This document shows positions 48,401-55,750 of a DNA stretch of 64,000 nucleotides, piece by piece (the first letter of the stretch is position 1; the number at the start of each line of letters is the position of its first letter). This DNA comes from JBKPNJ01 sp963695705 (GTDB taxonomy: Bacteria; Actinomycetota; Actinomycetes; Propionibacteriales; Nocardioidaceae), in assembly GCA_963695705.1 (NCBI GenBank), contig CAVOHB010000009.1, positions 1,054,001-1,118,000 of the forward strand. The letters run 5' to 3'. The translations under genes and the position numbers were made by a program. The notes beneath the pieces are model-generated. The model saw only the letters and a program-made list of their open reading frames with translations, made no database searches and was not told where the DNA came from.

Positions 48401-49495
48401 TCAACCGGGGCGTACGGCCATCGCGATCGGCATCTCATCGAGCGGCGCGATGCGAACCACGTCTCCGGTATGCGGGGCATGGATGATCTGACCGTTGCCC
48501 AGGTAGATCGCGACATGGCTGATCGGGGAGTAGTAGAACACCAGGTCACCGGGCTGCAGTTCCGAGATCGAAACCGGGGTGCCGTACGACGGCTGCATGC
48601 TCGACGCGTGCGGGAGGGAGACACCTGCCGCCCCCCACGCACCCATGGTCAGCCCCGAGCAGTCCCAGGCATCGGGACCGGCTGCGCCGTAGACGTACGG
48701 GTCGCCGAGCTGCGCGAGTGCGAAGTCGACCGCGATTCTCGCCCGGTCGGACGTCGCCGGAGGCGTGGTGGGTGTCGACGTCGTCGGCGGCGCGGTCGGG
48801 TCGGTCGTCCCGGTCGAGTCCGGCGTCGAGGTGGACAGCGGAGGTCGAACCGCGTCCGCACGACTCGCCGCGGCGGCCGCCAGCAAGGCGAGACGCTGCT
48901 TCTCCTCCAGCTGGGCCAGGACGTCCTTGGCCTGCTCCGACTTGTCGTGGATTGCCGCCTTCTCCTCGGCCATGTCGTTCTTGGCCTTGGCGATCGCGTC
49001 CAGCTGCTCCTGCACCTGCGCCTGCTGCGCCGCGAGCTCGTGCCTCTGCTGCAGGTAGTCGGTCAGCAGCTGGCCCTGGGTGGCCTCGACAGACTCCAGG
49101 GTCGACAGCGTCGACAGGAACCGGTCGGGGTTCTGTGCGAGCAACAACGATGCGGTCGACCCGAGGGTCGACCCCTGGAACCGAGCGACCGCGACCTTGG
49201 CGACCTGGCTCTGCAGCCGTTCGACCCTGGAGTCCTGTCGTCTGGCGTCGGCGCTGACAGCCGACAGATGCAGGCGGATCTGCTTGACCTGTTCACGGAG
49301 CGCGTTGAACCGCTCCGACGCCTGCTCTGCCTCGTGGTCGAGATGGGCGACCTGCCGTTTGACCTCTTGGATCGTCGGCTTCGGGTCGGCGACGCTGGAC
49401 CCGGGGATCATGGTGAGGCCGAGCAACGCCGCTGTGCACACCGTGAGTGCGGTGCGGCTCCGTGGGCGCAGTCGGCGCATCCGGCCGTTCGTCAC
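48401..49495 (-). CDS. NlpC/P60 peptidoglycan hydrolase with N-terminal coiled coil
   Basis: Secreted cell-wall endopeptidase of the C40 family, 364 residues. A signal peptide (ALTVCTAALLGLTMIPGSSVA) is followed by a long coiled coil (about residues 40-210, for example VKRQVAHLDHEAEQASERFN). A Ser/Thr/Pro linker leads to the catalytic domain with Cys279 in DAWDCSGLTMGAWGAAG, His in YSPISHVAIYLGNG and a second His in IIHAPHTGD. The layout is that of mycobacterial RipA/RipB relatives, where the coiled coil restrains activity. A c-di-AMP riboswitch lies directly upstream. Start is GTG at 49495 with AGGGAG upstream. Confidence 0.93.
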   Translation of the reverse strand: MTNGRMRRLRPRSRTALTVCTAALLGLTMIPGSSVADPKPTIQEVKRQVAHLDHEAEQASERFNALREQVKQIRLHLSAVSADARRQDSRVERLQSQVAKVAVARFQGSTLGSTASLLLAQNPDRFLSTLSTLESVEATQGQLLTDYLQQRHELAAQQAQVQEQLDAIAKAKNDMAEEKAAIHDKSEQAKDVLAQLEEKQRLALLAAAAASRADAVRPPLSTSTPDSTGTTDPTAPPTTSTPTTPPATSDRARIAVDFALAQLGDPYVYGAAGPDAWDCSGLTMGAWGAAGVSLPHASSMQPSYGTPVSISELQPGDLVFYYSPISHVAIYLGNGQIIHAPHTGDVVRIAPLDEMPIAMAVRPG

Positions 49496-49514
49496 GAGCG
49501 GTCGGTCTCCCTCT

Positions 49515-49665
49515 TGTCGACGCCTACCGGGTGAGCTGACGGGTTCGGACGAGAGGACGCCCTACGGCGTGCGGTGCACGCCGATTCACCCCACCTACGT
49601 GGTTCCCCGGCTCCGGCGCGCACCCGCTGGTGCCCGCCGGATTAAGCGTGGGGCCCGTGCCGACC
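49515..49665 (-). ncRNA. ydaO/yuaA-type cyclic di-AMP riboswitch
   Basis: Read on the minus strand, the leader contains the conserved blocks of this class in order: GCTTAATCC, CCGGGGAACCACGTAGGTGG followed by GGTGAATC, a GGCGTGCacCGCACGCC hairpin, GTAGGGCG, CTCGTCCGAACCCGTCAGCT and finally CACCCGGTAGGCG. The 3' end lies about 20 bases before the GTG of the NlpC/P60 gene. In actinobacteria this riboswitch commonly controls cell-wall hydrolase genes and turns expression off when c-di-AMP is high. No clear terminator is visible between aptamer and gene, so control may be at translation. Confidence 0.93.
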
Positions 49666-49709
49666 CTTCTGGTCGACGATCGCGGACCCCGTGCGCACGA
49701 CCCTAGTCA

Positions 49710-49772
49710 GCCGCCGCGGATGCGGCAATTCGAACGCCGCCGCGGATGCGGCAATTCGAACGCCGACGCGGG
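49710..49772. repeat. 26-bp tandem repeat, two full copies and part of a third
   Basis: The unit made of GCCGCCGCGGATGCGG plus CAATTCGAAC occupies 49710-49735 and 49736-49761 without a mismatch; a third copy starts GCCGacGCGG and fades. It lies just upstream of the riboswitch transcription unit, on the side where its promoter should be. Confidence 0.75.
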
Positions 49773-49820
49773 TACGCCGCACACCGCGGGGTGCCGCTGT
49801 GCATTGATCCCGGTGGCTCG

Positions 49821-50078
49821 TCAGCCCAGAGCCACGTCCGGTCCATCGATCGCCGAGACCATCCGCAACGGCGGGATGAGGCCGCCGGCCGCCAGCACAT
49901 CGAGCGCCCGGCGCTCCTCGGCGTCGATCTCGACACCCCGCGGGGGGCCGCCCAGCAGGAACGTCACCACGCAGTCGCCACAGGCGAGCCCTCGCACCGC
50001 ACACGTGTCGCAGTCGATGTGGATGCCGGTGGCATCGGGCGGGCCGGCATCGCGCGCCGCATCGTGGTCGCTGGTCAT
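49821..50078 (-). CDS. Small conserved actinobacterial protein with four-cysteine motif
   Basis: 85 residues. The centre reads CDTCAVRGLACGDCVVTFLL, giving four cysteines (CxxC...CxxC) that could bind zinc or an iron-sulfur centre. It is followed by ERRALDVLAAGGLIPPLRMV, a helix typical of this family of uncharacterised actinobacterial proteins. The ATG at 50078 is chosen because GGAGG lies five bases upstream; the longer frame upstream has no such signal. Function unknown. It stands alone between the riboswitch unit and the inverted repeat arrays. Confidence 0.78.
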   Translation of the reverse strand: MTSDHDAARDAGPPDATGIHIDCDTCAVRGLACGDCVVTFLLGGPPRGVEIDAEERRALDVLAAGGLIPPLRMVSAIDGPDVALG

Positions 50079-50190
50079 GGTGGCCTCCGGGTGGCAGCAG
50101 CGGTGCTCGGGAAGAGCCCTGGGGCTCACATCCGAAACGCTAGACGCCGCCACCGACAGCGCCCACGAACTGTGCTCTGCCGGTGTCACC

Positions 50191-50253
50191 GTCATCCGAC
50201 ACTTATTTCACGTCATCCGACAGTTGTTTCACGCCATCCGACAGTTGTTTCAC
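50191..50253. repeat. Left array: three 21-bp direct repeats (inverted to the right array)
   Basis: Units at 50191-50211, 50212-50232 and 50233-50253 each follow G(T/C)CATCCGACA then (C/G)TT(A/G)TTTCAC. On the opposite strand each contains the 11-base core AA(G/C)TGTCGGAT that also forms the array at 50542-50604. The 21-base period is two helical turns. Confidence 0.85.
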
Positions 50254-50295
50254 GGCGGGCGCGCGCCGCCGGGCGCAGTTCAGGTCGGCGGAGGT

Positions 50296-50346
50296 GTTGC
50301 GCAGTTGTTGGTCACGGTTGAGCCCGGTGACCACCAACTGCGCAAC
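50296..50346. repeat. Palindrome with 20-bp arms between the two arrays
   Basis: The left arm GTTGCGCAGTTGTTGGTCAC (50296-50315) pairs with 50327-50346 at 19 of 20 positions around an 11-base loop. There is no T-run, so it is not a classical intrinsic terminator, though it could act as one. It lies inside the segment bounded by the inverted 21-bp arrays. Confidence 0.8.
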
Positions 50347-50541
50347 GTCGGTGCGGTCATCCTGACGCACCGACGGGGGGCCCGCCCGTATCCGCCGCGG
50401 CCAGAAACTGTGCACTCGTTGCGGGTAAAAGGGTGCGACAACTCTCATCCCCTGCACAATTCTGCGGGGTCAAGGACCGCAGCGGTCGAGACGCCGGGCT
50501 CGAGCAATCGCTGCCACGAACCCGTGCCTATCGGCGTGCCA

Positions 50542-50604
50542 AACTGTCGGATCAGCGGCCATAAGTGTCGGATCGGCGGAGATAAGTGTCGGATCGCGGC
50601 CGCC
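50542..50604. repeat. Right array: three 21-bp spaced AA(G/C)TGTCGGAT cores
   Basis: Cores start at 50542, 50563 and 50584, exactly 21 bases apart, and read AACTGTCGGAT, AAGTGTCGGAT and AAGTGTCGGAT. Orientation is opposite to the left array. The outermost unit touches the stop codon of the NYN gene. The remaining interior (50347-50541) shows no gene. Confidence 0.85.
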
Positions 50605-51950
50605 TAGGTACGGGCCAGAATCCGTACCAGACTCATGGAGTCCACCGAGCGGGCACCGGACCGGGTGACGGCCTCGGCCACCTCACGGTCACTCGAGGCG
50701 ACGACGACCGGGCGCCCGACCGGCTCTGCCGCCACCAGTCGCCTGATGACGTCATCGGCGATGACCCCCGGTGGGCTGAACCGCACCCGCACCCCGCGGG
50801 GACCGTTGACCGGCGGCGGGTTCGTGAGGTCGGCACCATCGAAGACCACGGTGACCTCGGCGCCGCTGCGTGCCACGATCGCACCGAGCCCCTGCAGCAG
50901 CCTCGAACGCTGTGACTCCAGCGGCGCCTCCGGCCAGGCGGTCTTCGTCACGTTGTAACCGTCGACGACCAGGTGGACCCTGGGCAGCGCGAGCAGCTCG
51001 TCGAGCATGCCCGGGTCGTCCGTGGACTGTGCCCGACCGCTGTGCGGGGCGCCGGCGGGCGGCGGTACGACGGCATCGACGCTATCGGCGGGCGAGCCGT
51101 CGACGGTGGGCAAGGCGAGTTCGCGGCGCAGACCTGCGGCTGCTTCGAGCACGGTGTCGAGCAGCAGCCGGCTGCGCATCGTGCCGACGTCACGGCCGTC
51201 GCGCACCACACGCCGCGCTGCTGCGGTTTCGGTCTCGAGCTCACTGATCCGAGCCCGCATCCGCCGCGACTCGGCCTCGGCGTGGCTCAGCGCCGCCTCG
51301 GCCCGCGTCCTGTCCCGCGCACCGCGGTCGACCGCGTCAGCGGCTCGCTCGTCGGCAGCCTTGACCTTCGACCGCAGGTCGGCGATCCGACGGCGAAGCT
51401 CGGAGTTCTCGGCCTTGAGGGCACCGATCTGCTCGCGATAGCGGTCACGGGCATGACGTGCCTCCGTCCGTGCTGCCGCCACCTGACTGTGGAGCCGGTC
51501 GAGGGTCTGTCGAACGCCCGCGTCGCTCGCCGCCTGCTGACTGGCGCGCGCCTGGCCGGAGGCTGCCTCGACCATCGCGGCCCAGCCCTGCGGTCGCAGC
51601 AGGTACGCGACGGCCGCCAGCTCCAGCGGGTCGGCGGCCGCCGGGACGGTGCCCTCGTCCAGGGCCTTCGCCACCTCCGGCAGGACGACGCGGACCTGGG
51701 TGGCGATCCGCTCCCTGAACGCCGGGTCCGCCTCGAGGGCACTGGCGATCTGGGTGGCGGCCAGCCTCGCGCGGCGGTTGGGCGTGAACGACGCGGCCCG
51801 GCGCAGTGACGGCGGCAGGTGCTCGGTGGCCACCCTGCCGAGCGCCTCGGCGCTCAGCGAGACGACCCGCGCCCGGACCGGCTCGGGCAGCGGCTGATCG
51901 ACCCCTTCTTCGGCGTCTTCGGCGCCTTCGGCCTCCGGTGCCTGGCTCAT
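50604..51950 (-). CDS. NYN-domain (PIN-like) RNA-binding/nuclease protein
   Basis: 448 residues. An N-terminal helical region (SLRRAASFTPNRRARLAATQ) leads into a long coiled coil (about residues 145-245, ENSELRRRIADLRSKVKAAD). The C-terminal NYN domain starts VHLVVDGYNVTKTAWPE with the first catalytic Asp, continues EVTVVFDGADLT with the second, then VIADDVIRRLV and VVVASSDREVAEAVTRSGA, the third acidic cluster. NYN domains of the YacP/Rae1 group cleave or bind RNA. The start overlaps the stop of the zinc-ribbon gene (ATGA, 51947-51950), so both are coupled. The right 21-bp array abuts its stop codon. Confidence 0.88.
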   Translation of the reverse strand: MSQAPEAEGAEDAEEGVDQPLPEPVRARVVSLSAEALGRVATEHLPPSLRRAASFTPNRRARLAATQIASALEADPAFRERIATQVRVVLPEVAKALDEGTVPAAADPLELAAVAYLLRPQGWAAMVEAASGQARASQQAASDAGVRQTLDRLHSQVAAARTEARHARDRYREQIGALKAENSELRRRIADLRSKVKAADERAADAVDRGARDRTRAEAALSHAEAESRRMRARISELETETAAARRVVRDGRDVGTMRSRLLLDTVLEAAAGLRRELALPTVDGSPADSVDAVVPPPAGAPHSGRAQSTDDPGMLDELLALPRVHLVVDGYNVTKTAWPEAPLESQRSRLLQGLGAIVARSGAEVTVVFDGADLTNPPPVNGPRGVRVRFSPPGVIADDVIRRLVAAEPVGRPVVVASSDREVAEAVTRSGARSVDSMSLVRILART

Positions 51951-52246
51951 GGCCGGCCCGGCTCACCGACGTCTGCGCCGGCGTCGGCTCCGCCCCGCTC
52001 GTCGGTACGCACCGACGCGTCGGGCCGTTCGACCAGCTCCACCGCGTCGTCGCGTCCGCACCAGCGGCACGTCACCCGCTCGATCGTCGACGCCAGCGTG
52101 TCGCGGCTCTCGACGGCGGCGAGACCCGAGAGGTCCTGGTGCCAGTACTCACGAACCCGTGTCGCGCGGACCACGTCGAACCGGGTCAGGTTGCCGCAAC
52201 CCGCGCACCGCCACCGCGTCGAGTCCGTCGGAAGCGAAACCACCAC
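51947..52246 (-). CDS. Small zinc-ribbon protein
   Basis: 99 residues with two CxxC pairs, WRCAGCGNLTRFDV and VTCRWCGRDDAVELVE, that would bind one zinc. The C-terminus is short and polar. The GTG at 52246 is preferred because AAAGGAAG lies just upstream; longer frames begin in non-conserved sequence. Similar small proteins occur next to NYN-domain genes in many actinobacteria, which suggests a shared role in RNA processing, but no function is established. It is divergent from the DnaQ/UvrC-like gene. Confidence 0.78.
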   Translation of the reverse strand: MVVSLPTDSTRWRCAGCGNLTRFDVVRATRVREYWHQDLSGLAAVESRDTLASTIERVTCRWCGRDDAVELVERPDASVRTDERGGADAGADVGEPGRP

Positions 52247-52387
52247 GGTGCTTCCTTTCGGTTGTCGAGACATGCCGGCCGTCGGGGCGGATGCGTGGGC
52301 CGCATCACCGCTTCCAGCGTAGGCGGAATGTGACGGTCTGGGCGCGTCGAGGATAAAACGTCGGTGCTCGGCCATAGCGTCGTTTTC

Positions 52388-54211
52388 ATGACCACCGTCC
52401 CCGGCCAGACCGGCAGTCCCGGTCTGCAGCCGCGCACCGGTGTGTTGACGGGTGACCGGCCGCGCAGCGTTCAACAGAGCTTCGACGAGCTCGGCACTCC
52501 GCTGCGTGAGGTGACGTTCGTTGTCGTCGACCTCGAGACGACCGGGGGTTCGGCCGCGCTCGGTTCGTCGATCACCGAGATAGGCGCGGTGAAGGTGCGG
52601 GCCGGCGAGCGACTCGGGGAGTTTCAGACCCTGGTCAACCCCCATGAGCCCATTCCCGCCTTCATCGCGGTGTTGACGGGCATCACCAACGCGATGGTCG
52701 CGACGGCGCCGGGCATAGAGACGACCCTGCCGTCGTTCCTGGAGTTCGCTCGTGGGTGCGTGCTCGTGGCGCACAACGCGCCCTTCGACGTCGGCTTCCT
52801 ACGCCACTTCGCCCAGCGGCTCGGCCATCCGTGGCCGGCGTTCCAGGTGGTGGATACCGCGAAGGTCGCCCGCCGGGTGCTGACCCGTGACGACGCGCCG
52901 AACTGCCGGCTGTCCACACTGGCCCGGGTCTTCCGGTCCGGCACGACTCCCAACCATCGGGCCCTGCAGGATGCACGGGCCACCGTCGACGTTCTGCACG
53001 GACTGATAGAGCGGCTCGGCGGCCTTGGGGTGCACACCGTCGAGGAGTTGCAGACCTACACATCCCGCGTCACCGCCGCCCAGCGCCGCAAGCGCCACCT
53101 GGCCGAGCAGCTGCCGCACACGCCCGGCGTCTACCTGTTCCGGGACGCCCGTGACCGGGTGCTCTACGTCGGCACGTCGAAGGACCTGCGCTCCCGGGTT
53201 CGCACCTACTTCACCGCCAGCGAGACACGGTCGCGGATGGGCGAGATGGTGGGCCTGGCCGAGTCGGTCGCCGGCATCACCTGCGCCACGTCTCTCGAGG
53301 CCGAGGTACGAGAGCTGCGCCTGATCGCCGAGCACAAACCCCGCTACAACAGGCGGTCGCGCTTTCCCGAGCGGGTCTCCTGGGTCAAGCTCACCAACGA
53401 GCCCTGGCCGCGGCTGTCCATCGTGCGGATCGTCCTCGACGACAACTCGACCTATCTCGGCCCGTTCGGATCCCGGCGGATCGCGGAGAAGGCGGTCGCC
53501 GCGCTGCACGAGACATTTCCGATCCGCCAGTGCAGTGGCCGGCTTCCCCGCCTACCGTCCCGAACCGCGTGCGTGCTCGCCGAGATGGGGCGTTGCCTGT
53601 CGCCGTGCGACGGGTCTGCCGGCGTCGACGCCTACGCCGACGAGGTGTCGCGACTGAGATCGGCTCTCGAGCGGTCTCCTGGCGAGGTCACCGCGGCGGT
53701 CAGCCGGCGGATGGTTGCGCTCTCGGCCGACCAGCGCTACGAGGACGCGCAGGTGCATCGTGACCGGCTGGCGGCGTTCGTCCGGTCGGCGGCGCGCACC
53801 CAGCGGCTTTCGGCGCTGACCTCCTGCATCGAGCTGGTCGCCGCGCTGCGCACCGAACCGGGCCGCTGGGAGGTCCACGTGGTGCGGCACGGGCGTCTTT
53901 CCGCGGCCGGGGTCATCCCGCCGGGGGCGAACGCCGGCGAATGGGTCAGGCAGCTGCGGGCATCGGCCGAGACGGTGACTCCGGGTCCCGGCCCGGCCAA
54001 GGCGGCCACCGCCGAGGAGTCGGAGAAGATCCTGCGCTGGCTCGAGCGCGACGGCGTGCGCCTGGTCCATCTCGACGGCACGTGGACCTGTCCCATCGAC
54101 GGTGCGCAGGCGCACCTGGGCGTCCACGACGCCGTCACGGCCTCCCGGGCGTCGTTGGTGCCCTTCGACGATCGCCGCGACCTCCGGCCCACGCACCAGC
54201 CGGCTCGATAG
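52388..54211 (+). CDS. DEDDh 3'-5' exonuclease fused to a UvrC-type GIY-YIG nuclease domain
   Basis: 607-residue two-nuclease protein, homologous to the mycobacterial DnaQ/UvrC-like gene located beside trpD. The N-terminal DnaQ-type domain has ExoI TFVVVDLETTGGSA, ExoII VLVAHNAPFDVGFL and ExoIII NHRALQDARATVDVL. The second half starts LPHTPGVYLFRDARDRVLYV, the GIY-YIG motif as in UvrC/Cho, with KDLRSRVRTYF, and contains a UvrC-like Cys-containing segment (CVLAEMGRCLSPC). It probably acts in DNA repair on damaged strands. The ATG at 52388 is my choice; one at 52364 is in frame and neither has a strong ribosome-binding site. Confidence 0.9.
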   Translation: MTTVPGQTGSPGLQPRTGVLTGDRPRSVQQSFDELGTPLREVTFVVVDLETTGGSAALGSSITEIGAVKVRAGERLGEFQTLVNPHEPIPAFIAVLTGITNAMVATAPGIETTLPSFLEFARGCVLVAHNAPFDVGFLRHFAQRLGHPWPAFQVVDTAKVARRVLTRDDAPNCRLSTLARVFRSGTTPNHRALQDARATVDVLHGLIERLGGLGVHTVEELQTYTSRVTAAQRRKRHLAEQLPHTPGVYLFRDARDRVLYVGTSKDLRSRVRTYFTASETRSRMGEMVGLAESVAGITCATSLEAEVRELRLIAEHKPRYNRRSRFPERVSWVKLTNEPWPRLSIVRIVLDDNSTYLGPFGSRRIAEKAVAALHETFPIRQCSGRLPRLPSRTACVLAEMGRCLSPCDGSAGVDAYADEVSRLRSALERSPGEVTAAVSRRMVALSADQRYEDAQVHRDRLAAFVRSAARTQRLSALTSCIELVAALRTEPGRWEVHVVRHGRLSAAGVIPPGANAGEWVRQLRASAETVTPGPGPAKAATAEESEKILRWLERDGVRLVHLDGTWTCPIDGAQAHLGVHDAVTASRASLVPFDDRRDLRPTHQPAR

Positions 54212-54250
54212 TGCCGATACGCGGGCATTGGAACGTGTTGATTGCGAACT

Positions 54251-55157
54251 CTAGAGTGTCGTGACGACCTGCCACTCGTTGGTGACCATGTCATCTCGGG
54301 AGTATGTCAACTCGCCTCGATGGGTAATTGTCACCCCGTAGAAGTCGACGTCGGACACCTCAACTTGGAAGGCAAACGTGCAGCCACGCGTGTTCACCAG
54401 TCCCCCCGTCAGGGTGGTGGTGGCGAGTGCGTTTCCGTCTCCGTCCTGAACGACCACCTGGCCACCCGCGACGACGTCGCCGTAGCGGCCACCCGCGCCT
54501 CGCGGGCATGGATAGGTTTCACCTGTCTTGAGGGTGTCAAGCAGGCGGTTCAAGTGCATCAGTTGGGCCCCGGTGAGATCGCTCACAGCTTCGCCGGGAT
54601 AGCCACCGACTTGGGTGACGAGCGCTCCGTTGATGTCTGGGACGATCACCTGGCCTGTGATGGTGTGCCGCGCGGCGGCTGCGGCCGCCGTGGCCGCAGC
54701 CTTCGCCGCTGCGGCCTTTGCCACCGCCGCTCTTGTCGCCTTCTTTCTGGCGGCTTTTACGGCTGTGGCCTTCTCCTTGGCTGCCTTCGCGTTGGCCTTC
54801 CTGGTTGCTGTCTTCACCGCCGCGATCCTCTGCTTCGCCGCCCTTGACGCCGCGGCCTTCCGCTGCCTGACTGTGTGCGCCGCGGCCGCCGCCGTAGCAT
54901 GCGCCGCCGTCTCTCGGGCAGTCTCGTCAGCTATTTCTGCCGCCGTCGACTACTTGCTCCATCCTGGCCGTCGCTGTCCCAATCCGCTGATGAGCGACCG
55001 CCACAACACCGACAAGTGCCGCAACCAGACATAGGACAACCGCCACCGACAACCCCAACAACCAGTTCGGCACCAGACTTTTCGATGACAGCTTCAATCC
55101 GAGAATCCCCCCACGCCAAAAACCTGAACCGTCAACGATTTGACGGCCGGAGCGCAT
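54251..55157 (-). CDS. Membrane protein with Ala/Lys-rich coiled region and exported C-terminal domain (one frameshift)
   Basis: Not a family I can name. The N-terminal frame has one membrane helix (WLLGLSVAVVLCLVAALVG) and VAHQRIGTATARMEQVVDG. Removing one G at 54939-54944 joins it to a long Ala/Lys/Arg segment (AAEIADETARETAAHATAAA, KAAKEKATAVKAARKKATRA) and a beta-rich C-terminal domain (TITGQVIVPDINGALVTQVG, GETYPCPRGAGGRYGDVVAG, RGCTFAFQVEVSDVDFYG). The two cysteines in the C-terminal domain could form a disulfide outside the cell. The true start is unclear; a TTG near 55103 (before KLSSKSLVPN) is possible. About 280-300 residues. It resembles Lys/Ala-rich cell-surface or DNA-binding tails, but no function can be assigned. 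Confidence 0.6.
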
Positions 55158-55333
55158 CCACCACTACCAAGTCTGGACGAACGGCGCGCTCTTCACCGCC
55201 GATTCGCAGATTTGCCCCACCGTCTTGAATTGCAGGGTGTCGGATTGACGGAGCCCGGTGGTGCCTTCGGTCATCCCTCGAGGACGCAGCGGCTAGGCTC
55301 GGAATCGACCCCCGAGTCGCCGTGGAGGACGCC

Positions 55334-55615
55334 GTGATCACCGCGATCGTGTTCGTCAAGGCCGACGTGTCCTCCATCCCGGAGGTCGCCGAGCAGATCG
55401 CCGCGATCGACGGAGTGAGCGAGGTCTACTCCGTGACCGGCGAGATCGACCTGATCGCGCTGGTGCGGGTACGCGAGCACGACGACATCGCAGCGGTCAT
55501 ACCCGATCGGCTCAACAAGGTTCCCGGTGTGCTGTCGACCGAGACCCATATCGCGTTCCGGGCGTACTCCACCCATGACCTCGAGGCAGCGTTCGCCCTC
55601 GGCGGGACGGAGTAG
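55334..55615 (+). CDS. Lrp/AsnC-type ligand-binding (RAM) domain protein
   Basis: 93-residue stand-alone regulation-of-amino-acid-metabolism domain without the helix-turn-helix of Lrp. The sequence shows the beta-alpha-beta-beta-alpha-beta order of that fold: AIVFVKADVSSIPEVAEQIA, VSEVYSVTGEIDLIALVRVR, RLNKVPGVLSTETHIAFRAY. Stand-alone members form oligomeric rings and bind amino acids. The GTG at 55334 has GGAGG six bases upstream. It is followed five bases later by a 38-residue membrane peptide gene and converges on trpD. Confidence 0.9.
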   Translation: MITAIVFVKADVSSIPEVAEQIAAIDGVSEVYSVTGEIDLIALVRVREHDDIAAVIPDRLNKVPGVLSTETHIAFRAYSTHDLEAAFALGGTE

Positions 55616-55620
55616 CGCCG

Positions 55621-55737
55621 ATGACACGCGACCCCGTTCGTGGCGCCATCATTCAGGTGGTGCTGGTCGCGGCCATCGTCTTCGCGCTGTCCGCCTCGGG
55701 GGCTTACCTCTTGCTGACCCAGACGCGGGGATCCTGA
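55621..55737 (+). CDS. 38-residue single-pass membrane peptide
   Basis: A short open frame from ATG to TGA encodes a basic N-terminus (TRDPVRGA), one hydrophobic helix (IIQVVLVAAIVFALSASGAY) and the tail LLLTQTRGS. It starts five bases after the Lrp-type gene and has the codon use of a real gene (G or C in most third positions). Function unknown. The convergent trpD ends 13 bases downstream. Confidence 0.55.
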   Translation: MTRDPVRGAIIQVVLVAAIVFALSASGAYLLLTQTRGS

Positions 55738-55750
55738 GCCGCCGGCTGGC

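Noticed and set aside
50191..50253. Repeats at 50.2 kb as a CRISPR array
   Set aside because: The 21-base units are directly adjacent with no spacers, and no cas genes are present.
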